Shown here: one piece after another, positions 18,558 to 27,295 of the stretch
How positions within the stretch are numbered: the first letter of the stretch is position 1
How the letters are laid out: each line of letters begins with the position of its first letter
Assembly: GCA_030603495.1 (NCBI GenBank)
Contig: JAUVXR010000006.1
Location: 1-64,000 of the forward strand
Direction: 5' to 3'
DNA: 64,000 nucleotides
Origin: a bacterium
Lineage (GTDB): Bacteria > Armatimonadota > Zipacnadia > Zipacnadales > Zipacnadaceae
Program-made: the position numbers and the translations under genes
Notes under the pieces: model-generated
The model's database searches: none
Told to the model about the DNA's origin: nothing
The model's input: the letters and a program-made list of their open reading frames with translations, nothing else

Positions 18558-18587
18558 GACGAGCGGGTTGGAGATGCCCCCCTAATT

Positions 18588-19586
18588 ATGCTGGCAATCT
18601 TCCGGCTGGAACAGAAAGCGACGCTGTTACGCGAGCTGGCCACGATGCTCAAGGCCGGTGTATCCCTGGGGGAGGCCCTGCACGTCCTGGAGGGCCGGGC
18701 CGCTTATCCCCGACTGCGTGAGGCAGTCCTACACGGAGCCGAGCACGTTGACAAGGGGCACCGGTTCTCCGAAGTGCTGGCCGAGTATCCTGACGAGTTC
18801 TCCGAGCTGACTACGGCAGTCATCGCCATGGGCGAGCAGACCGGCCGGCTGGACGAATCCTTCGACCAGGTGGCCGGTTACCTCGAACGCGAGTATAGCC
18901 TGCGCCAGATGATTATGCGGGAGACCTTTTATCCCAAGGTTCTCCTGGTCGCTTGCATACTGATTCCCTTGGCCATACCCGCACTGATTCAAGCTATCAT
19001 GGGCTCTATCTGGTCCGGCCTGTGGCTGTTCCTCAAGACTCTGGCGAAGTGGGGATTAATCCTGGGAATTCCGGGCGGCCTCGTTTACCTGGTCTACCGC
19101 TCGTTGGGCAAAACCCAGCAGTCGCGGGAGGGCCTCGATTCGTTGAAGCTGCACATCCCCCTAATCGGCCCAGTGGTGCGCCGACTCGCGCTGGCCAGGT
19201 TCGCCCGCGCTTTGTCGTACACCTATTCGGCAGGCGTACCGATGGCGCAGGGTATTTCCCTGGCCGCCGCAGTGACCGGCAATGCCATTCTGGAGCGACG
19301 TTTCCAGGACGCCGTGCCGCTGGTCCAGCAAGGTTATAAGCTTTCCGACGCGCTGGGGAAGGCGCCCGACATTGATGATATGGCTATGCGTATGCTGCGG
19401 ACTGGCGAGCAGACGGGGGAGCTGGACAAGACAATGGAGCGCGTCGCCGAACATTTCGAGGCTTCCGCCGAGACCTCTATCCATCGCATGGCGGTAATGG
19501 CTCTGCCCCTCGGCGTAATCTTCGTCGGCATCATCGTCGGCATCATCGTCGTAAACTTCTACGTCCAGCACTACTCCGGGTTCTGA
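18588..19586 (+). CDS. Type II secretion / type IV pilus inner-membrane platform protein (GspF/PilC)
   Basis: 332 residues with two T2SSF repeats. The first begins LLRELATMLKAGVSLGEAL (about 10-125), the second LARFARALSYTYSAGVPMAQ (about 205-325). Hydrophobic segments lie near 115-160 and at the C-terminus (VIFVGIIVGIIVVNFYVQ). The protein forms the inner-membrane platform of secretion or pilus systems together with the ATPase, not found in this window. It stands as the last gene of a cluster with the sigma/anti-sigma pair; the pseudopilin at 23943 may use the same machine. Confidence 0.88.
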   Translation: MLAIFRLEQKATLLRELATMLKAGVSLGEALHVLEGRAAYPRLREAVLHGAEHVDKGHRFSEVLAEYPDEFSELTTAVIAMGEQTGRLDESFDQVAGYLEREYSLRQMIMRETFYPKVLLVACILIPLAIPALIQAIMGSIWSGLWLFLKTLAKWGLILGIPGGLVYLVYRSLGKTQQSREGLDSLKLHIPLIGPVVRRLALARFARALSYTYSAGVPMAQGISLAAAVTGNAILERRFQDAVPLVQQGYKLSDALGKAPDIDDMAMRMLRTGEQTGELDKTMERVAEHFEASAETSIHRMAVMALPLGVIFVGIIVGIIVVNFYVQHYSGF

Positions 19587-19616
19587 GGCTGGACCAAACC
19601 GTCCTGCAAGCGCATA

Positions 19617-19645
19617 TTGCCACGCCCGACCACGCGAAGTATAAT
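19617..19645 (+). promoter_or_regulatory. Sigma-70 promoter of panC-panD-nadC
   Basis: TTGCCA (19617-19622) and TATAAT (19640-19645) with 17-bp spacing. Start of transcription near 19652, leaving a leader of about 58 nt before panC. Confidence 0.7.
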
Positions 19646-19709
19646 TAGTCCCGACGAATGCCGCAGCAGAATCACGACCCCGGCGAAATGCAAGCGCTGG
19701 TGAATTGCG

Positions 19710-20567
19710 ATGGATGTAGTCACAACAGTTCTCGAGGCAAGAGCGAGTCTATCTACGGCTCGGGCGCAGGGCCAGACTGTCGGGCTGGTGCCGACAATGG
19801 GCGCGCTGCACGCAGCGCACCTCGCGCTGATCGAAGCTGCCCGCCGGCGCGATGACTTCGTGGTCATCAGCATCTTCGTCAACCCCACCCAGTTCGGTCC
19901 CGCTGAGGACTACGAGCTCTATCCCCGGGCCCTGGAGCGCGACGTGGAACTGGCTGAAAAGGCGGGCGTTGACCTGATATTCGCGCCGCCGCCCCAGGAG
20001 ATTTATCCAGAGGGTTTTGCGACCAGTGTCAGCGTCACCGGCCTAGCCGAGGGCCTGTGCGGGCGGTCCCGGCCGGGTCATTTCCCGGGCGTGACGACAG
20101 TGGTGGCCAAGCTGCTGAATATCGTCCAGCCCGACCGAGCCTACTTCGGCGAGAAGGATTACCAGCAGCTTGTCGTCATAAAGCGGTTGGCCGCAGACCT
20201 GAACATGCCGGTGGAGATCATTGGGCTGCCGACCGTACGCGAGTCTGACGGGCTGGCGGTCAGCACCCGGAATCAGTACCTCAGCACCGAGCAGCGGGCA
20301 GTAGCCCCCCGCCTCTACCAGGCGCTTCAGAGTGGCGCCGGACTGGCCCAACAAGGCGGTTCCGGCACGGAAGTAGAGCAAGCAGTCCGAGAAGCACTGG
20401 AAGGCGAAGCACTGTTTGATGTAGAATATGTGGAGGCTGTCCACCCGAATAGCCTGGCAGCGCGGGGCGAGGCCGGACTGCCTATGGTTGTTGCTGCGGC
20501 TGCGTATCTGGGCAATACTCGATTGATTGACAACATTAGAGTTGAAGAAGGCAGTGGTAATGCTTAG
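19710..20567 (+). CDS. panC: Pantoate--beta-alanine ligase
   Basis: 285 residues, typical for PanC, which joins pantoate and beta-alanine using ATP in the last step of pantothenate synthesis. Signature features: PTMGALHAAHLALI (the nucleotide-binding HxxH segment), IFVNPTQFGPAEDYELYPR, GRSRPGHFPGV, YFGEKDYQQL and STRNQYL. It overlaps panD by 8 bases, so product and co-substrate are made from one message; panD supplies its beta-alanine. Confidence 0.96.
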   Translation: MDVVTTVLEARASLSTARAQGQTVGLVPTMGALHAAHLALIEAARRRDDFVVISIFVNPTQFGPAEDYELYPRALERDVELAEKAGVDLIFAPPPQEIYPEGFATSVSVTGLAEGLCGRSRPGHFPGVTTVVAKLLNIVQPDRAYFGEKDYQQLVVIKRLAADLNMPVEIIGLPTVRESDGLAVSTRNQYLSTEQRAVAPRLYQALQSGAGLAQQGGSGTEVEQAVREALEGEALFDVEYVEAVHPNSLAARGEAGLPMVVAAAAYLGNTRLIDNIRVEEGSGNA

Positions 20568-20916
20568 GTTGATCGCTAAGGCCAAAATACAGAAGGCCAC
20601 AATCACCGATACCGAGCTGTACTACGAAGGAAGTATCGGCATTGACAGCGAAATTCTAGAGGCTGCAGACCTTCTCGCTGATGAGTGGGTCCTCGTAGTC
20701 AACCGTGACAACGGCGAGCGCTTCGAGACCTACATCATCGCCGAGCCGGCGGGCAGTGGCGTAATCCGCTTGTACGGGCCCTGCGCACGGCTGGGCGCGG
20801 TAGGTGACGTGGTTCACATAATGTCGTACTGTGCAATGGACGATGAAGAGGCCCGTGCCAGCCAGATGAAGGTAGTGGTGCTGGGCGAGGGCAACCATAT
20901 CGAGGTAATTAAATGA
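20560..20916 (+). CDS. panD: Aspartate 1-decarboxylase proenzyme
   Basis: 118 residues. PanD cleaves itself at Gly-Ser to create the pyruvoyl group that decarboxylates aspartate to beta-alanine. The cleavage site is visible in YYEGSIGID with Ser25, and the conserved LYGPCARLGAVGD follows (usually NGAAAR; here GPCAR). The start at ATG 20560 lies inside the end of panC, an 8-base overlap that indicates translational coupling. The stop shares bases with the start of nadC. Confidence 0.95.
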   Translation: MLRLIAKAKIQKATITDTELYYEGSIGIDSEILEAADLLADEWVLVVNRDNGERFETYIIAEPAGSGVIRLYGPCARLGAVGDVVHIMSYCAMDDEEARASQMKVVVLGEGNHIEVIK

Positions 20917-21779
20917 CGTCGCTTGTAAATGACCTTGAGGCTCCACCTCACATAATCCGTGACCTGGCCTCCCAAGCACTGGCCGAGGACATCGGCCCGG
21001 GTGACGCCACCAGCCAGGCCGTGATTTCGCCCTCAGTCCAGGCGGCTGGCCAGTTTGTTGCTAAGCAGGCCGGCATAATGGCGGGCATGGCCGTGGCCCG
21101 TCAATGCTTCCAGCAACTTAGCCCGAAGGTGCACTTCGCTACGCTGAAGCAGGCTGGCGAACGATTTGAGACCGCCGAGGTTCTCGCGGAGGTGGAAGGC
21201 GCGGCCCGCGCACTGCTGGCCGCCGAACGCACTGCGCTTAACTTCTTGCAGAGGCTCTGCGGCGTCGCCACACTCACCCGCCAGTTCGTGGACGCCACCG
21301 CTCACGCCAAAGCACAGATTGCGGACACACGCAAGACCACCCCGGGGGTCCGCGCATTGGACCGAGCTGCCGTCCGGGCGGGGGGCGGCAAGAACCACCG
21401 CCGCGCCCTGTACGACGGAATACTGATCAAGGACAATCACATTCGCCTTGCCGGCAGCATCGCTGAGGCTGTCGCCTCCGCTCGCAGCAACGTGCATTAC
21501 CTGTTCAAGATAGAGGTAGAGACGACCAGCCTCGATCAGGTACGCGAGGCTGTGGCCGCTGGCGCTGACATCATAATGCTCGATAACATGAGCATCGAAA
21601 TGATGCACGAAGCCGTGGCGATAATCGGCGACCAAGCGCTGATCGAGGCCTCTGGCGGCATTGATCTGAGCAACGTGGCCGAAGTAGCTGCGACCGGGGT
21701 TGATCTGATATCGGTGGGCACACTGACCCACTCGGCTCCGTCACTGGACATCAGCCTGGAGCTGCGTCCCGTTCCGTAG
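20913..21779 (+). CDS. nadC: Quinolinate phosphoribosyltransferase (decarboxylating)
   Basis: 288 residues, typical length. Makes nicotinate mononucleotide from quinolinate and PRPP in de novo NAD synthesis. Clear motifs: EDIGPGDATS near the N-terminus, ERTALNFLQRLCGVAT, ADTRKTTPGVRALDR, GGGKNHRRALYDGILIKDNH and the closing EASGGIDLSNV. Starts at ATG 20913, overlapping the panD stop (ATGA). No nadA or nadB gene is present in this window; both panD and nadB use aspartate, which may explain the grouping. Confidence 0.95.
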   Translation: MTSLVNDLEAPPHIIRDLASQALAEDIGPGDATSQAVISPSVQAAGQFVAKQAGIMAGMAVARQCFQQLSPKVHFATLKQAGERFETAEVLAEVEGAARALLAAERTALNFLQRLCGVATLTRQFVDATAHAKAQIADTRKTTPGVRALDRAAVRAGGGKNHRRALYDGILIKDNHIRLAGSIAEAVASARSNVHYLFKIEVETTSLDQVREAVAAGADIIMLDNMSIEMMHEAVAIIGDQALIEASGGIDLSNVAEVAATGVDLISVGTLTHSAPSLDISLELRPVP

Positions 21780-21825
21780 CCCGGCCCACCACTAGCCGGT
21801 CCGGGGGTGAACTTCGCTGCGCGTA

Positions 21826-23031
21826 ATGTTGAACCGCCACAAGCGGACGCCTGCCGCGGTTGTGCTGGTGTTGGTCCTGACCGCACTGAGCAGTGCTGCG
21901 CAACAGAATCTGGCCCAGGGCAAGCCGTACCTGTGCACCAGCGAGCTACTCCCCGGGTGGACTGGGCTAGTTGACGGTCTCCTATCCAGCGATCAACCTC
22001 CCGGGTGCTTCGCCACTGACAACTCGCCCAAGTTCCCTAAGGAAGTGATCATTGACCTGGGCGGGATCTTCCAGATAACCAAGATCGCCGTATACAACAG
22101 CCTCAACGGCAATACCCGCCATATCGCCATCTCCTCTTCCCTCAACGCAACGGATTTCGAGCCGCTGCGGCAGTACTACTTCCCGCCGGACAAGGTCCAG
22201 CCGCTGGTCCATTCGTTGCCGACTCATCCCCGCCGCGGGCGTTATGTCAAGATCAAAATGTACGACACCTGGACCGGCGGGACGAATGGCGACAACTGCC
22301 TGTACCTACGCGAGGTCGAAGTCTACGGTACCCCTGAGGGGAGCGCGGGCAACACAAGCGAACCGCCGGACACGATGGCCCTGGCCCGGTGGCAGCAGCC
22401 GCTGGTCAAGCCGGATACGGTGCGCTTGTTCCGTCGCTATTGTCTGGAGGCTAGCTCACAACTCACGGTAGCAGTACTGGGCGACAGTTTCGCGGCTGTC
22501 GACGGCCAGGACAATCCCACCTGGCCCGCACTGTTCGTCAATCGTCTCAAGCTACGCGGTGACTATCAAAGCATCGAGGTAATCAGTGTCGCCGGCGAAC
22601 CCGGGCTGGACAATCTGCCGCAACTGCAAGACAAGCTGGCAGGCTTCGCCTCGCTGGACCTGCTAATAATAGCTTACGGCACCGATGCCGCCCTGGCGGG
22701 TCAGCCGACGCTGGAGTTCCGCCGCCAACTCCAACAACTGGTACAAAGCGCCCAGCAGCAGTCAGCCGCGTTGATCGTCATAGTCACTCCAGCGCCTTTT
22801 GCCGCTGAGCCCGACTTAGCACGCTACGCGCAAGTCCAAGGCAAAGACGGCCTACGGCTGGCCCGAGCAGCCGAACAGGTGGCGGCCTTGACCAGCTGTC
22901 CCCTGGTCCGCACAGCCTCGGTGCTAGCCCGTAGCGGGCGCGACATTCGAGATCTATACCAGGACAACGTTCGCCTGAGCCAGTTGGCCGCGCTGACACT
23001 GAGCCGCGCAATGGAAGAGCTATTGTGGTAG
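21826..23031 (+). CDS. Secreted discoidin-domain protein with SGNH/GDSL hydrolase domain
   Basis: 401 residues: signal peptide (about 1-26), an F5/8 type C (discoidin, CBM32-like) domain at about 28-172 (NLAQGKPYLCTSELLPGWTG, KEVIIDLGGIFQITKIAVYN, YVKIKMYD), a linker, then an SGNH fold from about 205 (LTVAVLGDSFAAVDGQDNP, with GDS carrying the nucleophile Ser). The SGNH block with Asp/His near the end is less clear. It probably binds and deacylates extracellular polysaccharide. Similarity of the second half is weaker than of the first. Starts 46 bp after nadC. Confidence 0.7.
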   Translation: MLNRHKRTPAAVVLVLVLTALSSAAQQNLAQGKPYLCTSELLPGWTGLVDGLLSSDQPPGCFATDNSPKFPKEVIIDLGGIFQITKIAVYNSLNGNTRHIAISSSLNATDFEPLRQYYFPPDKVQPLVHSLPTHPRRGRYVKIKMYDTWTGGTNGDNCLYLREVEVYGTPEGSAGNTSEPPDTMALARWQQPLVKPDTVRLFRRYCLEASSQLTVAVLGDSFAAVDGQDNPTWPALFVNRLKLRGDYQSIEVISVAGEPGLDNLPQLQDKLAGFASLDLLIIAYGTDAALAGQPTLEFRRQLQQLVQSAQQQSAALIVIVTPAPFAAEPDLARYAQVQGKDGLRLARAAEQVAALTSCPLVRTASVLARSGRDIRDLYQDNVRLSQLAALTLSRAMEELLW

Positions 23032-23080
23032 GCAGCCAACGCCGGTCGAGGGGCAGCACAACAACACAAGGAGACAATAG

Positions 23081-23395
23081 ATGCGAGTATTTTGGGGCCT
23101 AATCCTGGGACTGGCTCTGTTCTTCCCCGGTATTGTCCTGGTACGGTGGCTGGGGCAAGACGTGCTCGGCTACACCGAGATGTCAGTGACCGACGGCTGC
23201 CTGGTACTCATCATCATTCTACTGTGCGTGATAGTCGTCACCGGCGCTCATCGTCGCGCCGAATCGGAGCGGTACTCCCGGCGCCAGCCCGCTGTTCCAG
23301 GACCGGAAATGGAACCATACCCTCGCCCAGAACCACAACGAGGGGTACGTCGCCCCAGGACCAGACGCTCCAGCCAGAGCCGCACCGGACGGTAG
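23081..23395 (+). CDS. Small two-helix membrane protein, basic tail
   Basis: 104 residues. Two hydrophobic segments (about 3-24 and 37-57) are followed by an arginine- and proline-rich cytoplasmic tail (60-104). AAGGAG stands before the ATG. No family recognised. Confidence 0.6.
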   Translation: MRVFWGLILGLALFFPGIVLVRWLGQDVLGYTEMSVTDGCLVLIIILLCVIVVTGAHRRAESERYSRRQPAVPGPEMEPYPRPEPQRGVRRPRTRRSSQSRTGR

Positions 23396-23436
23396 TCACC
23401 AGACCACTGTTCTTATAGAGATTGGCCAAGCCGCGA

Positions 23437-23829
23437 ATGACCGCTCAACCTTTTCCGCGCGCACATGTAGGCATGCTCATACTACTGTCGGCCATAGCAG
23501 CTTGCGGTGGGGTCCTGGGCTGCCGAGGCCCACAGAGCACCCGGAGCATTGACCAAGTGCAGGTGCTTGCCCAGCGCTTCTACGTCGAGGAGGGACGCAG
23601 CAAAGTACAGGTAGTCGCCAAAGTTGAGAATACCGGGAAGGCCGTCGTTGAGGCGGTAGAGGTTCAAGTGGTCTTGCGCAACTTCCGGGGTAGCATCTGC
23701 GGCAACAATATGATTCTGCTTGAGGACCTCCAGCCGGGGGAGGTTCGGAGCTTTGACGTGGGGGTAACCCGGCACGGCGGAGTGGCTACCGCAACGGTGG
23801 AACTGGCCCAGCCCGAGAGCGCTCCCTGA
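23437..23829 (+). CDS. Lipoprotein with FxLYD-like domain
   Basis: 130 residues from ATG 23437. A signal sequence ends in VLGC, a lipobox, so the mature protein starts with the lipidated Cys. The remainder (KVQVVAKVENTGKAVVEAVEVQVVLR ... LEDLQPGEVRSFDV, split here by a variable loop) has the pattern of FxLYD-type beta-sandwich domains, which are often found in envelope lipoproteins of unknown role. TTG at 23422 is a possible earlier start but has no better ribosome site. Confidence 0.65.
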   Translation: MTAQPFPRAHVGMLILLSAIAACGGVLGCRGPQSTRSIDQVQVLAQRFYVEEGRSKVQVVAKVENTGKAVVEAVEVQVVLRNFRGSICGNNMILLEDLQPGEVRSFDVGVTRHGGVATATVELAQPESAP

Positions 23830-23850
23830 AGGCAATATTTGGCTATGGCC

Positions 23851-23870
23851 CTCTGACACGACCGTCAGAG
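23851..23870. terminator. Short hairpin after the lipoprotein gene
   Basis: CTCTGAC (23851-23857) and GTCAGAG (23864-23870) pair perfectly around 6 nt, 22 bases past the stop codon. No T-run, so terminator activity is only possible. Confidence 0.35.
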
Positions 23871-23942
23871 ACCCAATACATATCTATCACAGGTCCGGTG
23901 CCCGCCAATATATGCACCTAATCAGGCGGGGAGAGGGTTGCC

Positions 23943-24563
23943 GTGCACTGGGGTCTGCCTTCAGGCTTCACGCTGGTCGAATTAGTAGTGGTAATAGCCA
24001 TTATCCTGATTCTGGCAGCTATGCTACTGCCGGTGTTTGAGCGTGCCACCAAGGCTGCCGAAGGTATCAGTTGCCTGGCGAATGTACGCCACATCGGCTG
24101 GGCCGCCCAGCTCTATGCCCAGGACCATGACCTGTACTTCCCTCCGGCGGTGATCGATGTTCCAGACAGCTCGCAGAAGGACTGCTGGGACATTCTGCTC
24201 CAGCCGTACTTGGGCACTGTTGCTATTTATCTGTGCCCTGCCGACGAGAATCCGACCGCCGGTCCTTCGTACACTAACTCGCTCAAACACAGCTATGGCA
24301 TTAACCTGGACGTGGCGATGGTCGGCGGCTACGCCGGCGCATCGCTGATGGAGACCCAGATAGACAAGCCCGCCGAGACGATCCTGTTTTTCGATCTGGG
24401 CCAGGCCAACTCGTTCGGCTGGCGCGCTGATTGGGCCAATATGTCTCAGTACGTGGCCGCCCGCCACAACCAATTCAGCAATTTCGTCTTCTGCGCGGGC
24501 AATGCGAAGCATATCAAGCCTGCCGAAACGCTGACCGACACCACCAACCTCTGGAAGCCCTGA
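23943..24563 (+). CDS. Type II secretion pseudopilin, prepilin-type N-terminus
   Basis: 206 residues. The leader ends SGFTLVELVVVIAIILILAA: cleavage after Gly8, Phe at +1, Glu at +5, then the hydrophobic helix. The C-terminal globular part has cysteine-containing loops (CLANVRHIGWAAQLYAQDHD, YLCPADENP) like the prepilins of Planctomycetota and Armatimonadota, although the usual H-x9-DG ending is replaced by RHNQFSNFVFCAGNAKHIK. GTG start at 23943 with AGAGGG upstream. Likely exported as part of a fibre or secretion pseudopilus; the GspF-like gene at 18588 could serve it. Confidence 0.82.
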   Translation: MHWGLPSGFTLVELVVVIAIILILAAMLLPVFERATKAAEGISCLANVRHIGWAAQLYAQDHDLYFPPAVIDVPDSSQKDCWDILLQPYLGTVAIYLCPADENPTAGPSYTNSLKHSYGINLDVAMVGGYAGASLMETQIDKPAETILFFDLGQANSFGWRADWANMSQYVAARHNQFSNFVFCAGNAKHIKPAETLTDTTNLWKP

Positions 24564-24574
24564 CCAGCCCTCCC

Positions 24575-24600
24575 GGTAGGACAGGCGTCTCGCCTGTCCA
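24575..24600. repeat. Palindromic intergenic repeat, type A (short form)
   Basis: GGTAGGACAGGCGTCTCGCC followed by TGTCCA; the core GGACAGGCG / CGCCTGTCC is a perfect 9-bp stem with a TCT loop. The same core is found at 54351 and 58233. It lies in the gap between the pseudopilin and amidase genes. Confidence 0.85.
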
Positions 24601-24672
24601 CAAGCGATCGGCGAGGCCGCCGTTATGCCAACCGGGGGAACGAACCTGCAATCCCTCCGAACGCCTCCGCCC

Positions 24673-24702
24673 TTGCCTCCAGGCCACTAAACCCCTTATA
24701 AT
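24673..24702 (+). promoter_or_regulatory. Sigma-70 promoter of the amidase gene
   Basis: TTGCCT (24673-24678) and TATAAT (24697-24702), spacing 18 bp. Start of transcription near 24709 gives a leader of about 28 nt before ATG 24737 and supports that start over the longer open frame from 24431. Confidence 0.65.
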
Positions 24703-24736
24703 CCAGGAAATAGCCGGTGCGAGGCATGCCGAAACG

Positions 24737-26446
24737 ATGCAGCCCAGATACATTCTACTCGTAGCAGTGGTCATCAGCGTTTTCCCTCTGGCCGCTTACG
24801 GTGACGCTGTGCAAAGCGTTTACTTGCAGGTGGCCGCTCACAAGATAAGCGGCGAGCCAGCATCTTGCGTGCAAAACGGTCTGCTGTGGGGGCCGGTAGA
24901 TGCCGTAGTGCGCTGCCTGGGAGCAGACGTGAACTGGCAGCCTGAGATCGATTTACTGGTCGCAACTACTGCCGAAGGCCGCGAGTTTCGGTTCGAGGCC
25001 GGCCATATCATGTTTAGGCGAGACGGCCAACTCGTACCTCTACCCGCACCGATGACGGTAGTTGACGGCATGCTAGTTGCGCCGCTTGCGCAGATCATTG
25101 AGGCCTTAGACGGCAAGCTCTCGTCGAACGAGGAGTTGACCCACTTTTACGTGACAGTGCCGATGGCCGAGCCGATAGTGCGGGCGGATGAGAAGGGCCT
25201 GGCAGTGGAGCTTAAGACGACGGGCCTCGTTACCGGCGAGGTCAAATACCTCGATGAGCCCCACCGGGCTTTCCTGGACATATCCGGTGCAGCGCCGCAT
25301 TCGGTCGCGGGTAAGCGCTATATCGGCCAGAACGGTATCTGGCGGCTGCGCTGGGGGCAGTTTGCCAGCCGGCCGGCGATCGCCCGCTACGTCCTTGACC
25401 TGCAAGCGGAGCAAGAGGTCGTCTGGCTGCCGCGGGCCGACGGTCGGGGCGGCTCACTGATCGTCGGGCGATTCGACGGAGATGAGCCGGAGTTGCCCGT
25501 CCGATTTCCTGAACTGGCAAGCACACAGATACACCAGCGGGCCGATGATGCCACCGTCGTGGAGCTTGCCCTGTCTCTACCGGTGGAGCTGGACTACGAT
25601 GTGCTCAGCCAGCCGTGGCGTGTCCGCGTGAAGCTCAAAGACGCCCAGACTGGCGGGAAGCTGCTCCGGCAGCGAGCATCCGGGGGAATTGTCAGGGCCC
25701 TCGAAGCGATACCGACCGACGACGGCGTGAAGGTTGACATTTACCTCAACCAGTTGATCGGCTTTGAGCTCTGCACACGGACAACTGGCAGGGGTTCCGA
25801 AGTGAAGTTGACCTTCAGCAAGGCGCAGCTTTGTGATCAGCTTATAATGATTGACCCGGGACATGGCGGCGAGGATACCGGCGCTCGCGGCCAGAATCTA
25901 GTGGAGAAGGAGATCAATCTGGACGTGGCTACGCAGGTCGTCCACAAGCTGATAGCTGAAGACTGCCTGGCGATGCTGACCCGCGATGGCGACGTGGCTG
26001 TTGATCTGTTCGACCGCCCGAGGCTCGGCCAGCAGGTCGGCGTTGATGCCTTCGTCAGCATCCACTGTAACGCGATGCCCCAGCGCGACACCAACTGGGG
26101 CACCGAGACATACTACTACACACCGCAGAGCAAGATGCTGGCAGTGATCATTCACCAGGAGCTTCTCAGAGCGCTCGGCCGCAAAGATAACGGCGTGCGG
26201 CGGGCCCGCTTCGTGGTCATCCGCGAGACTGAAATCCCCTCGGTCCTGATAGAGCTGATGTACCTTAACCATCGTGACGAAGAGAAGCTGCTGGCCCAAC
26301 CTGAGGTGCGGGCCGCCGCCGCCCAGGCGATCGTCCGGGGGCTGCGCCAGTACTACGAGGGGCAGGGCAAACCGCAGCCAGATGCACAAGAGCCAGCCAG
26401 TGGCGATGTACAGTTGCTCGACGACAGTACGAACGGAGGCGAATGA
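24737..26446 (+). CDS. N-acetylmuramoyl-L-alanine amidase, secreted
   Basis: 569 residues: signal peptide (1-22), copper-amine-oxidase-N-like domain (about 25-130), AMIN-type beta domains (about 150-365) and a C-terminal Amidase_3 domain (about 370-550). Zinc ligands are visible as His in DPGHGGEDTGA, Glu in VEKEINLDVA and His in VSIHCNAMP; the catalytic Glu is in SVLIELMYL. It splits the lactyl-L-alanine bond of peptidoglycan, usually during daughter-cell separation. The open frame extends upstream to 24431 but that region is the previous gene and a repeat. Four bases before rph. Confidence 0.92.
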   Translation: MQPRYILLVAVVISVFPLAAYGDAVQSVYLQVAAHKISGEPASCVQNGLLWGPVDAVVRCLGADVNWQPEIDLLVATTAEGREFRFEAGHIMFRRDGQLVPLPAPMTVVDGMLVAPLAQIIEALDGKLSSNEELTHFYVTVPMAEPIVRADEKGLAVELKTTGLVTGEVKYLDEPHRAFLDISGAAPHSVAGKRYIGQNGIWRLRWGQFASRPAIARYVLDLQAEQEVVWLPRADGRGGSLIVGRFDGDEPELPVRFPELASTQIHQRADDATVVELALSLPVELDYDVLSQPWRVRVKLKDAQTGGKLLRQRASGGIVRALEAIPTDDGVKVDIYLNQLIGFELCTRTTGRGSEVKLTFSKAQLCDQLIMIDPGHGGEDTGARGQNLVEKEINLDVATQVVHKLIAEDCLAMLTRDGDVAVDLFDRPRLGQQVGVDAFVSIHCNAMPQRDTNWGTETYYYTPQSKMLAVIIHQELLRALGRKDNGVRRARFVVIRETEIPSVLIELMYLNHRDEEKLLAQPEVRAAAAQAIVRGLRQYYEGQGKPQPDAQEPASGDVQLLDDSTNGGE

Positions 26447-26449
26447 ATC

Positions 26450-27178
26450 TTGCTGCGCATAGATGGTCGTGACAACGAAGATCTGCGCGACCTATCCATC
26501 AGTCGGAGCATTAGCAAGTATGCCGAGGGGTCCTGTCTCATCGAGATGGGCGATACCGTAGTCCACTGCACTGCGACGGTAGATGACCGCGTGCCCGCTT
26601 GGCTGGTAGACAGCCACCAGGGCTGGGTAACTGCCGAGTACGGGATGCTACCCCGCGCGACCACCGAACGCTCGCCGCGTGAAGCTACGCGTGGCCAGCG
26701 CAGCGGGCGCAGCCAGGAGATCAGCCGGCTCATCGGGCGGTGCCTGCGTGCGGTGGTAGACTTACATCGGCTCGGCCAGCGGGCCATCCAGCTCGACTGC
26801 GACGTGCTTCAGGCCGATGGGGGCACCCGTACCGCTGCCATTACCGGCGCCTATGTTGCCCTCGCCGAAGCATGCGGCTACCTGCGCGAGAAAAAGTTGC
26901 TGAAGAGCTGGCCGCTGCGCGACCAGGTGGCTGCCATTTCGCTGGGGCTGGTCTCTGGCGAGCTGCTGCTCGATCTGTGCTACGAGGAGGACAGCCGGGC
27001 GGCTGTAGATATGAACCTGGTGATGACCGCCAGCGGCTACGTAGTGGAGGTCCAGGCAACAGCCGAGGGCGCGCCCTTTTCAGTCAAGCAAATGGACCAG
27101 ATGTTGGCTCTGGGCCGCCAAGGGTTGACGGCGATATTCGCCAAGCAAGAAGAAGCGCTGGCAGATCTGACCAAATAG
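26450..27178 (+). CDS. rph: Ribonuclease PH
   Basis: 242 residues, typical. A phosphate-dependent exonuclease that trims tRNA 3' ends. Motifs: GRDNEDLRDLSI, VTAEYGMLPRAT, SGRSQEISRLIGRCLRAVVD, CDVLQADGGTRTAAITGA and the ending QATAEGAPFS. Start codon is TTG at 26450 with GGAGG ten bases before it; no ATG fits. It directly follows the amidase. In many bacteria rph and rdgB are neighbours; here they are separated by a TPR gene. Confidence 0.95.
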   Translation: MLRIDGRDNEDLRDLSISRSISKYAEGSCLIEMGDTVVHCTATVDDRVPAWLVDSHQGWVTAEYGMLPRATTERSPREATRGQRSGRSQEISRLIGRCLRAVVDLHRLGQRAIQLDCDVLQADGGTRTAAITGAYVALAEACGYLREKKLLKSWPLRDQVAAISLGLVSGELLLDLCYEEDSRAAVDMNLVMTASGYVVEVQATAEGAPFSVKQMDQMLALGRQGLTAIFAKQEEALADLTK

Positions 27179-27295
27179 GCACATAAGGCCCAAGGGATTT
27201 TCCCGTCAGCAAGAACGTATCTGGGAAATCTCGGATTATGTGCGGAGGAGCATACTCGCAGTAAGGAGCACGTTGGGCGAAGGGGGTGGAGCGAA

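Noticed and set aside
24431-24736. N-terminal extension of the amidase
   Set aside because: Overlaps the pseudopilin gene and a repeat; a promoter and signal peptide fit ATG 24737.
27183-27193. Shared AGGCCCAAGGG near 27186 and 42752, in front of two foreign-looking genes
   Set aside because: Only about 11 bases match and no further similarity extends; probably chance.
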